From the NCBI RefSeq assembly GCF_016808095.1, contig NC_068973.1, positions 62,001 to 126,000 of the forward strand: DNA of 64,000 bases, in the 5' to 3' direction. This document shows positions 54,371-64,000 of this stretch, in pieces. The notes beneath the pieces were generated by a model, which did not search any database, had not been told where the DNA came from, and was given only the letters and a program-made list of their open reading frames with translations. The translations under genes and the position numbers were made by a program. The number at the start of each line of letters is the position of its first letter. Within the stretch, counting starts at the first letter, position 1. This stretch comes from Vigna angularis. Lineage: Eukaryota; Streptophyta; Magnoliopsida; Fabales; Fabaceae.

Positions 54371-57300
54371 TTACGTGGAGACACTGTTAGGAATCCCTCT
54401 GCATGTAACGCCGGGTTGAGAGGTAGGTGCAAGTAACTCGTAAGGTAAAACCCCTGGGCCACAGCGGTTTCTGAGTGTTGGGTCATAGTTCCTTCTCTCA
54501 ATCTCCTTCTCTATCTCTCTCATTTCTGCGGAGAAGTTGTAGAATGCCTCGATGATCTCTGCTTCACCTGACCAAATGGATGACTGTTGGCGCTCCCCCA
54601 AATACTCCTCGTCCGGTGAGTGGGTAGAGAGTGTGTCAACTATTGCCATATATTTTGTAGCTTGTAACAAGCTTGGCAGCGCATTTAGGAAATACTTTTC
54701 GGGATCTGCCATGAAATTCGCTTGTTTTTCACTCTTTTTTTCCTCTTCGTCTTCTGGGATTAATCTTCTCATTAGCGGAGGACGATTCGGCACATAACCT
54801 CCGTAAGGGTACTGTCCAAAATTAATAGCTGCATGCTGTGCGGATACCGTCCAAATCAATGTGGTAAGTATAGACACAAGATCCTCACTATCATTCAACG
54901 TCGGCCACCACCTTTCATGCCTAAGATCAGCATGCCCCACATTGATTGATTCAGAGTACCATGCTTGTAGCTCCCTGTCATTGCAAACCTTGCTTGGATG
55001 GCCGTAGTAGTGCTTCACATAGGCGCGGACCCAGTTCTCGATTGCAGACCAGACCATAAGCCCATCTGCAGCGTAAGGATAGTCTTCTATTACCAGTTTT
55101 ACACCATTTGGCTGTGTTGCGTCAGGTACCGCCATTCCCCTGCAGCGATGGATCATGCAATGAGACTCTCATTTATAAGATTCGTTCAACTCAGAAATGG
55201 GTCTCTTTTCGTTTTCAACTAACCTGCGTATGAGATCTGCCGGGAGGCCTTCCATGTCAAAGCGCCACAAGTGTTTGTATGCAGCAGAACTGATCTCCGT
55301 GCAGTAGCGCCCAGGTGTAAAACTAGACTCGATGATTCCGTCGGCATTGATCAGTTTCTGGCGAGCTAAAGCATTGATATCCAATGTGTACCTCATGTGT
55401 GGTTCCAACAGCTTAAAAACAGGATGCATTGCACTTAATTGTCTATGAGCAGACAATATAAATGGTTCCGTGCAGGCATGTGTGCGTAACCTGCATACAG
55501 TTTACCAGAGAATTCTTTTTCGATTAGTTAACCAACAAGATGTAATCAAATGGTACTTAAATAGTACATATGCTGCTTCCGGATTTGCTTACCAATGGTT
55601 AACAAGTTGGTGCACACCAGCATCATTGGCACAAACATGAGCTTTGGCCAGCTGCCACTTCCAATATGTGGTTGCGTCCACAGGAGGGGTAACTACGCGT
55701 TTCGATCCGGAACTTGGTCCGAGGCTAAGTTCTATAGCAATTGGTTTGAGAGTGCCAAGCGGTGTCAAGAAAAATATGGTGCGGGTAGAATAGGATTTTC
55801 TACCATCAAGGGCGTTGATCCGGTCAACAAATGGAACATAGACATCGTGATAGTTTATCATAAACAGCTTATTTGCCTGTATTGCCTGAGAAATTCGAAG
55901 TAACAAATTTAGTGCCAGGGTCCCAATTGTTTAAGATAAGCCATGGGATTTGGCGACAAAACATTTTAGTCATGTTGTCGAGGATTTTGAGGAGTACCTG
56001 TTGCACGGTCATGCCATTCAGTTGTGCCAAAATATGTTCTTCTTTGAGTGCAGACTCTTGGTGGCCATACATTTCGGGGTCAAGTTTGCTCACCGGTGGG
56101 AAAACTTCAAGCCGCTCAATATTAATAGGGTTGACTCCTGCTATTGCTTGCCTGGCGAATTCATCATCTCGAAGCCAGGCAAACTTGTCCTCTGTATAAT
56201 AAGCACGAGATCGTTAGTTTAATCAGCAACACCTTGTTTACAATAACAATATAATAATTATGAAGGATAAATTAGTTCACGCCAAAAAGATAACAATTAG
56301 AAGGAAAAGAACAAGGGACACTCACTGGAAATAATTTTGGGAGTGTCATATTTGAGAAGTTCTTGGCTGCATTGTTTTATCTTTATGACCACTTGTGACA
56401 GAGGGAATTTCTTTATAATTTCATCTTGCAAGGGCTGGCTATCATTGTAAAGGTCGTCAAAGTCTGAAAATCGGTTGAAGTCTTGGTTATCAGCAGAGAG
56501 ACTAGCCTTAAGGCCAGGGATCAAGTTATGGAGCACTGCCTTCAGCCTCTTGATTACGAATGTGTTCATTTTAGACTCGTCGAATTGCTCGTCTCTTGGT
56601 ACGTACATAGGCTGTGGCAAATCCACACGACTCTCAGCATGCATATCTATAAAACGCAATTTACTGTGTTATGCTCACGTCCGTAATAATTAACCTTAGA
56701 CGAGTGAATGAATTGTTAATGTTACCTGTATCTGTGGGGGCCCGACCAGTACGACAGCGTCTTGGGTATGGATGGTTTTGGGTTCCACCAAGAGTCGGTC
56801 TGGTAAGCTCAATTCCTTCATCTGGATTACCCAAATCGTTGTATGTGTCGAAATCATATATTCTATCACACAATTTTCTAACTCCTTTCCCATCACCTCT
56901 AAGATTTATCAACTCTTTCTCCCTCAGTACTCTAAGCCCAGCAGGTGTATCACCAGGTAAATATGCCTGACAAAATAAATCAAATTATAAAAAATATATA
57001 TATAATAAAAACCCAGAATTAGCAGAATAAAAAATAAAACAACTTGTACGTAATAAATTCTTAGTTATATCTTTCTGTGAGTGGGTCTATTAAATTGGGT
57101 AGCGACCGTGTTGTCGGTGGTTGATATACGTAAGCTTAAATAAACCCTAGCATTAGTCGATAAGAATTTTGAAAACTCATTTCACAGGTATAATAATCTG
57201 TATATGGCTGCTTGTTTACGATTTGTAACTTGTGATTATGGAGGAAGACTTTTTCTTTGATCAAAGCAGCCGAGTCTACTATTGAAAGTTGAAAATTTTG

Positions 57301-58131
57301 AATAATAAAAAAAGGAATGCATGTTCAACTGGTTAGCATTATTAAATAGTAATTAAATGCTTTGACCTTTCCAAGTTGGTTACCTTGTTAGAAAAGAATA
57401 TCCTCTCTCCTTGTACCCATGAGTTGCAGGGGAAAGGAACTGCTCCACTCACAAACCCTTCGATGACTATACTTTCCAAGAAGAACTCTCTTTGGTGTTT
57501 GTTTGTAACAGCAATAGCTCCAGGGACTCCAAAATCTGAGTCCACAATGAATTCGGCTGTATAATTAACTCTCTCTGCTTTGACACTGGATTTCTTTGAC
57601 CAGTTCTTTAGGGCTGCTTTGTTGCTCTTCTTTGGAGATTTCCTTTCTAAGAAGCATATTAAAATAACATTAGATTCGTTTGTTGTGTTTTCTAAGAGAG
57701 AGTGGGAAGTAATAATGGTGAGTTGTGAAAGGCTTACTTGGGTCAATGTCAGTGCTGATAAGCTCCAGCACAACATTTCTTGTTCCTATACTATCACTGA
57801 TGGCGTCCAAATGCTTCAGCATGGTCTCTCTGAAATTCTCTCTGATCTTGTTCCTCACCGTTACCACAGCTCTGACCTTGAACTGCACAGGTTTCTCTGC
57901 ATGCACTCTCAGTGTGGTCTTAATAAAATCCTGACTAATAGCTGCTACCGGAAACCTTGGTCCCCTTCTCAACCTCGTACCCCTTGTCGTGTTGTGGAAA
58001 GGAAACGAGATAGGATTGAGGCCGAACAAGGGTTGGTTGTGTTGAAAAGTATTATTGTGAAGAAGCAGTTTGGAGGAAGCAGAAGCAAACGAGGTAAAAC
58101 CCATGAGTTGGTTATGAAGAGCCACTGGCAT
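54371..58131 (-). CDS. LOX: chloroplast 13-lipoxygenase, array copy 2
   Basis: Eight exons at exactly +11,303 from copy 1: 58131-57738, 57646-57384, 56966-56726, 56646-56326, 56191-55998, 55885-55593, 55490-55224, 55139-54371; 913 aa. Domains and iron ligands are the same as in copy 1, including the Thr C-terminus. One coding difference was found: codon 734 is AGG (Arg) instead of GGG (Gly), caused by T at 54913. It lies in the HE(G/R)WWP segment, where plant lipoxygenases usually have a DEPWWP-like sequence, so neither residue is the family norm. All splice sites are preserved and its own promoter is duplicated too, so the copy should be expressible. Confidence 0.92.
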
Positions 58132-58732
58132 GTTGGCTGCTTCTTTTTTCACAACGTATGAAGCGTTGAGTTTGTTTTTATGTTTAGGGCAGAAATAAGA
58201 AAGAAGAAAGAAGAAAGACAAAAAAAAGAGTTGAGTATGCAACGCAGCTGAGTCTTTTCGTCCATATTTATTTGTGAATCTATAGTTATATTTTCTCCCC
58301 CGCTACCAAGTCAAAACCAGTTTTTGTTTAGCGCGTGGACCAGAAACAAACTATTTATTTTTAATTTTATTAGAACCCAAATAAATAGTTTTCTTTTGCC
58401 AGATCATATGTTCCTGAATACGTTTCATATTATATCGGACACATTAGTGCAAATGTAAGGACTGAAAACAATTATCCTAAAAAAAATTGACATTAGATTC
58501 CTTTGTTGTGTTTTCTTTTATATTTTTAAGAATAATTTCTCTTATAGTTTCTTTTATTTAAAAAAAAAAAATTTAGAGGATAAGTAAAACTAAAACCAGA
58601 AGCTGTCATGAAATAGATTACTACTTGTGTAATGAAATATTTCCTGTAAAGCAATGAGCGCTATTATTATTGGAACAAATAGAAGCGTTAACTTACCAAC
58701 TCAATGGTACCTTTCGACGCAAAAGAAAAAGC

Positions 58733-58735
<3 letters not shown>

Positions 58736-58809
<74 letters not shown>
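58736..58809. repeat. (AT)37 microsatellite upstream of lipoxygenase copy 2
   Basis: A pure AT tract of 74 bp, 12 bp shorter than its counterpart at 47433-47518. This accounts for the whole length difference between the two array units. Confidence 0.97.
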
Positions 58810-58812
<3 letters not shown>

Positions 58813-58932
58813 CGATAATCTTAAGAACATAAAAAACATTTAGACGTCAGTCACTCGCTAGACCAACGTCATAAACCCATTCAAAGTCGATTTTTCTTCT
58901 TCACTGACCTTTGATGATATTGAACTCTTATT

Positions 58933-59041
58933 GAGCTTGGATTGTGTAGCTGCTGAGCTTGAACTGACGAGCTGTTGAGCTCGGGTTATCAAACTGCTGA
59001 GCTCAGACTATTATGCTGTTGAATTCGAACTACTAAACTTT
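58933..59041 (+). repeat. 22-bp tandem repeat (unit 2)
   Basis: A copy of the 22-bp repeat at 47642-47750, offset 11,291 bp. Confidence 0.75.
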
Positions 59042-62000
59042 GTATAATTGAAGCATAAAACGTCAAAAGTTCTCGAAGTCGACATGTAAAACTCTTTAAA
59101 CGTCGAAAAATCATAGAATACATTTAAATGTGTTCAAATAAAAAAATTGCAGTGCCATAAATGAATTTTGAATATCCATATTATATATATATATATATAT
59201 GAAGATAATCTTAAGAACATAAAAAACAATTATGACCTAAACCTTTGCTTAGTGTTCTTGAATTAGATATTTTCAATATTCAAAGTAATATTCAAATTTT
59301 AAACAATAGTTAAATATTACAAAAGCGTAAATAAAATTGATGACGTTTTTTAAGTAGAAAATATTGTTATGCCGAAAAATCAAGTCAAAGTCAAATTTAT
59401 TCAGTTATATTAAGGTCAAATATTAAGTTCAATTCGATCAAAAGTCATCCTGGACTGAAAATAAATTTTATAATAAAAAACTAATTGTAGTTTTAAAACC
59501 TACAACTAAAACATTATATTGAGAACGACTTTGAAAATAATAAAACAATTAACAAGAATAATTACTCTCACTACAACATTTTTTGCATACTAAATAGAAT
59601 TGTTTTATGCAAAACAAATTTTTGACATAACAATTTTTTAGTAATTTCACACTTTAATAGAAATCTGTGAACACATTAACTTATTACGAACCATTCAAAA
59701 TAAAATTTCAATTATATATCCATCACCTATCACCTAATAGGTATTATGATTAAATTGATAATCTCCATAATTAATATATTTAATAATTATAGATAATAAT
59801 TGCTATTAATAAATTATATTAATCCATACAAATTATTGAAATCTTGTTTCAATTTTCCAAGCGCCCCCTTACAGGGGCAGTCGGCAGGCCCAGCAGATGG
59901 AAAAGAATTAAAATAAAGAAGTAAACGAGACATAAAATTGAATTGATAGGATGACCTAGTTAACTTGTTTAATTAACTTGTTTAATTAATGCTAAGAAAG
60001 CTTCGGGGGAAGAATATTAAAGTGGAAGTTGCATTGTATTGCATTAGTTGAGATCATGGAATTGTTGTGGAATTTGTAAACATTTTAAAACTTGGGACTT
60101 TTCATCTTCACATAACCGCGGAGATATGAACACTTCCATTGAAAATTTAACGCAAGTGTCAGATGGTTGAATAACAAGTGTTGTTCATTGGTCGCTTAGT
60201 CCAACTCCAATCAACCCAATGCCCAATAAATCAAAGTCATACATCTAATTAATTATTTTAAAATAGGTACGTGGTTTAGTTTAGTCATACAAAAATAATT
60301 ATCTTATCAATTTTATTTGTTAACTTTAATTATTTTTTATTTAAATTTTATTTAAATTTTATTTAAATTTAATATTTTTAATTAAAAATAATTAACTATT
60401 ATAAAAAATTACTTATAAAACAAATAAAGATTATTATTTTTTACTATTATAAAAAAATAAACACATATACATAGCTTATGTAACGACAAAAAAGTGATTA
60501 AAAATTAAAACATTTCAATATAAGAAGCAGAGTTTAAAAGTAATTGAAGAAAGAGTTATAAAAGCATTAAAAAATAGAATTAATTGTTTAGCATGTAAAC
60601 GGCAACAGTAGGGATACATGGAGGTAGAGGTTGACTGAGGGAATGAGTACTTTCAAGATTCCAAACCTGACGCCTGCATGTCAAAATCTATAGGGCCGAC
60701 GCGCCCACCACCACACCCATAGACTAATTCCTTATAACTCTTTCAAACAAAACGGTAAAACCATGACTTTTAATTTTATTTTTCTTGGAGATGGGTCACC
60801 TAAATGCCAAACGGAGAAAATATAAGAACCCGTAAAAGTTTATTTTTGATCCTACCTTAAGGACAAAACTCAAACAAACCAAACAAATATTAAGTAAATA
60901 AATACAAATTAGAGTACCTTCAAAATTGAATTTGAATTCTTTATTGAGTTTTTATGTACCTTTTTTATGTTATGTCTTTAAAATACGTTGATTGAACACT
61001 AATTTTGATGTTTTAGAATATATTAAAAGGATTCTTATAATATCAATATTAATGTATTATTAATGTTTAACATATTACATCACCAAAAAATTTCAAAGTT
61101 ACACCCATTTGTAATTAATTGAATTGTTATAGGTAAGAGAAATCATGAATTTCTTTGTTAAAGTATTCAATGTGCAGGATGCCAAAGAGAAGACTTCGAC
61201 TAACATATCAACATGGGATGAGATGACCTCATATGTTCATGCTGGCAACATAAGAAACATAATTTAGGATAACTAATAAAGAATAAAGAATTAAGGTGGC
61301 TAATCATAGGTAAGGAAACCTAAGATTGAATATTCTTACAAACTCTTGTATCATGAACTCATACAAGTATTATATAATAAATAAACAGTCATGAGACATG
61401 TCATTTAATTTAATCACTATTTACTTACTAGTGGTTTGTAAGATTTACTACTAAAGATTTTAATGATTAAGTTAGTTAAGAATGTTCAGACTTACATAAA
61501 GAAGACATATCAGCTCTGAAAGAGTGGATATAAACAATAAATACGTAGAAGGTACGAGTAGTCTTTTGTATGACCATTTATTATTTGTTTTTCTTTTAAG
61601 TTTTTGATAAACTATTTTTATAAGGATTAAATATTTTTTTAATCTTTAAACTTACACACAATTAAAATTTATCATTGTTTCAAACTTTGATAAATTTTAA
61701 TCCTTAAAATTTAAATTAATAGTTATAGTTTTTTAAAATTAATAACATTAACTTTTTTAAGTTTACTAAACAATGTTTTAGACTAATATTTGAAGTTGGA
61801 ATTTGTCAAAATAATATAAATATCTCAAATTTCATCTTCATATGAGACGTTGAGTCAAAATTTAAAAACTAAAAATATATTTAATTTTTCTTATAATTGA
61901 GTACTAAATGAATTTATAGTTTTTATGCTAAAATTAATATTTATATTCTTAATTTTTTATATTGTGGTTTGTTTTTTTAATTGATATTTATTTGATTCTA

Positions 62001-62634
62001 CTTAAGTGTATTAGGATTTACTATATTATTTGACTGATTGTTGAAGATTAGACATTTAATTGTATGATAAAATCTATCTATATTTATATAACATAGGTAT
62101 ATTTTTTAAAAGAGTATGAATTAGTTAAACTGAAATTTGTAAAATAAAAAATGGTTTTGATTTTGCCCATCCTTAGATGATTGGCTGTTTCATGATCTGA
62201 TATAGTTTAACAGACTTAATTGTGTGAGGTTTGAGTATTAATGAATTGGAAAAGGAAATAGAAGAATTTGAATAAACTAACTAACACATGACAGATAAAA
62301 CCCTCACAAGATAAAATTAATGGCACTCGATAGGTTGACAATATTTGATCGCCCAATAAGCAAGTGGAAACGATGATAAGTTACCTTTTTGTGTTTTTTT
62401 GAGGAGTCATGTGCTAAGCTTTCCATAATTGGTAAGTTTCCTTTGATATTACTTACTTTACTGAGTATGATCCCAAACCCCATGCACTCGGCCCCCTTTT
62501 TTTCGTTCTAGTACCATTTGGTGTGAGTCATCTAGAGTTCCTCATGGTTTCTCTTTGTAGAAACCCTAGGGCTGCCTTCTGTTCTTTCTCTATTGCATTA
62601 CTGGAATGTGTGCATGCCTTTACCTTGTTTCAAA

Positions 62635-63205
62635 ATGTCTTTAGGGACTATCTCCTCTTTTCCCTGGATTCCTTCTATAACTTCTAAGAAATTAAATGGG
62701 AAAAATTACCTATCTTGGTCTGTGTCAATTGAACTTTGATATCTTGCTCAAAGGTTCCATGATCACTTAAAAGAATATTGGAGTAGAGTACCAACAGATC
62801 AAATTCAACCTTGGAAGAAACCTGATTTTCATCTTTGTGCTCTACTTTGGCTTAGGTCATCCAAAACCCGTAACTCCTTTTGGATAAAGGTCAAAAATAT
62901 TTTTGTAGACGATGTCCAACACCTCTATGATTATGCTAATCGATTGTCTCAAGCAATCTGATAATGACATGACGTCTTTCATTGCTAAATCTCAATCAAT
63001 AGTTGAGGAATTGAAAATGTTCTTGGTAGTTCACTCATTAGTTGAGATAAAAGAAATGTTGGATAAGTTTTATATGGTTATGATCCTCTATGCCATGAAT
63101 CTAGATTTTTATCATATTAGTGATCAAATTTTAACCTGTCAAGAAGTTTCTTCTATGGAAAACTTGACAAGACTCGATCGTGTACCATCACTACTTTATG
63201 GATGA
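62635..63205 (+). pseudogene. decayed copia gag (array copy 3)
   Basis: The third copy of the broken gag piece, with the same internal stop and frameshift. It shows that a third array unit begins in the window. Confidence 0.85.
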
Positions 63206-64000
63206 AAATTAATCCAAACATTTTTTTTTCAACATTAATTATTTCTTAAGCTTACTTTTTTAACAATTTTTTTTTTAAAATATATTTTAAATTTTTTTCA
63301 CAGATTTTATTTCTGAAAATATAATTTTAAAAATAGATTTCTAATTTTCTTAAAATATATTATTTTTATGGATGAATTGTATTCATGAGAAAGCTGTTAA
63401 TGGATAGATTGAATTGGATTTTTTATTAATTAGATCAGGATGAATAAGATATTTTAATTAAATTTTTGGTGGATCATAATGGATTAATGATTTTTTTCAT
63501 CGTATCCATTATAATTCGAAATAAAATTGATCAAATCCGTCCAGTATGTCATTCTTAGTCCTACAGTTATTTGTTTAAAAGTTTGTATATTCAAGGGTGT
63601 TGTCTCCTTGATCTTAAATTTGCTATAAAATAAGTGCATGTTTGAAACTCTTCTTCTAAAGAAAATACTTATTTTTCAAAAGCTCTGATTAGATAGTATG
63701 AAAAAATAAGCTAATATTGGTTCACAATAAGTTGAACCAAACAGATTGTTTGGCTTGTCTAATGGGCTCCCTGCGTTTGGTTTGTTTGAAGGAAATTTGT
63801 TTAGCTGAAAAAGAAAAAAGAGGGAAAATTTGTATGAGGGAATGGTCAACTAACTATAACGGTGTAATCGGAGCATACTAGTATATGGTTTTTCGGTGTT
63901 TGTTACTTCGGAAGATGGATATTGTATATTTATTTAAGTGTTTTGATGGTTTATGCCAATTTTTTGTGCTCATGTTCTTCTTCCTTCTATTTTCGATTTT
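63206..64000 (+). other. partial PAUSED intron 11 copy at window end
   Basis: Matches 40612-41406 of unit 1. Exon 12 would begin nine bases beyond the window end. Nothing else is seen. Confidence 0.8.

Larger units (their letters stand above)
51196..62486. repeat. tandem array unit 2 (11,291 bp)
   Basis: A direct, head-to-tail copy of unit 1. The differences I found are T at 54913 versus C at 43610 (a missense change in the lipoxygenase) and (AT)37 versus (AT)43. Offsets between matching features are constant (11,303 bp before the AT tract, 11,291 after it), so there are no other net insertions or deletions. Confidence 0.95.
58132..62486. other. lipoxygenase upstream region and non-coding remainder of unit 2
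   Basis: A copy of 46829-51195 apart from the shorter AT tract. It includes the duplicated promoter of the second lipoxygenase. No gene was recognised. Confidence 0.55.
62487..64000. repeat. tandem array unit 3, first 1.5 kb
   Basis: The unit starts again at CTCGGCCCCC and runs off the window. It contains the gag fragment and most of the intron that precedes PAUSED exon 12, which would start at about 64009, just outside. How many units follow cannot be seen. Confidence 0.93.

Noticed and set aside
51196..62486. Reading unit 2 as an ancient paralogous gene block
   Set aside because: Near-perfect identity, including introns and intergenic DNA, fits only a very recent duplication or an assembly duplication.

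Overview
This is a plant nuclear window with long AT-rich introns, plant-type spliced genes and several layers of LTR retrotransposons. The genes present (CASTOR, tRNA exportin PAUSED, a plastid 13-lipoxygenase, LARP6) and the CASTOR sequence point to a legume. A warm-season legume of the Vigna/Phaseolus kind is my inference; no single base proves it.

Layout. (1) 1-264, minus strand: the first 88 codons of a PAM2-containing La-related protein (LARP6 class). (2) 705-2104: a Pack-MULE-like element with 232-bp inverted arms and a perfect 9-bp target-site duplication. It carries the promoter and first codons of a TIR1/AFB auxin-receptor F-box gene. A second, less certain DNA-transposon-like region (about 2477-4133) carries a pinin-like 5' gene fragment. 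(3) 6262-23322, plus strand: the complete 12-exon CASTOR ion-channel gene (847 aa). Its seventh intron is swollen to 9.7 kb by a decayed minus-strand copia element, into which a young, intact Ty3/gypsy chromovirus (13143-19041) has inserted. (4) 25198-41910, plus strand: the complete 13-exon PAUSED/exportin-T gene (986 aa). Its seventh intron holds an intact copia element (29470-34351) whose two LTRs are identical, and its eleventh intron holds a decayed copia gag. (5) 39893-64000: a direct tandem array of an 11.3-kb unit: two full units (39893-51195, 51196-62486) and the start of a third. Each unit carries a broken gag piece, the last two PAUSED exons and a complete eight-exon chloroplast 13-lipoxygenase gene on the minus strand.

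How it fits together. CASTOR acts at the nuclear envelope in symbiotic calcium spiking, PAUSED exports tRNA from the nucleus, and the lipoxygenase makes 13-hydroperoxides for jasmonate-type oxylipins. They are neighbours, not an operon. The strongest story is structural: a very recent (or mis-assembled) tandem amplification of a lipoxygenase gene, which drags along the tail of its convergent neighbour and has one breakpoint inside a dead retrotransposon. Both lipoxygenase copies end in Thr instead of the near-invariant Ile whose carboxylate binds iron. Unit 1 and unit 2 differ, as far as I could read, by one base (Gly734 versus Arg734) and by the length of an AT microsatellite.

Limits: exon boundaries were placed by hand from splice consensus, reading-frame phase and remembered family structure. 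Transposon classes rest on visible motifs, and no database search was run.
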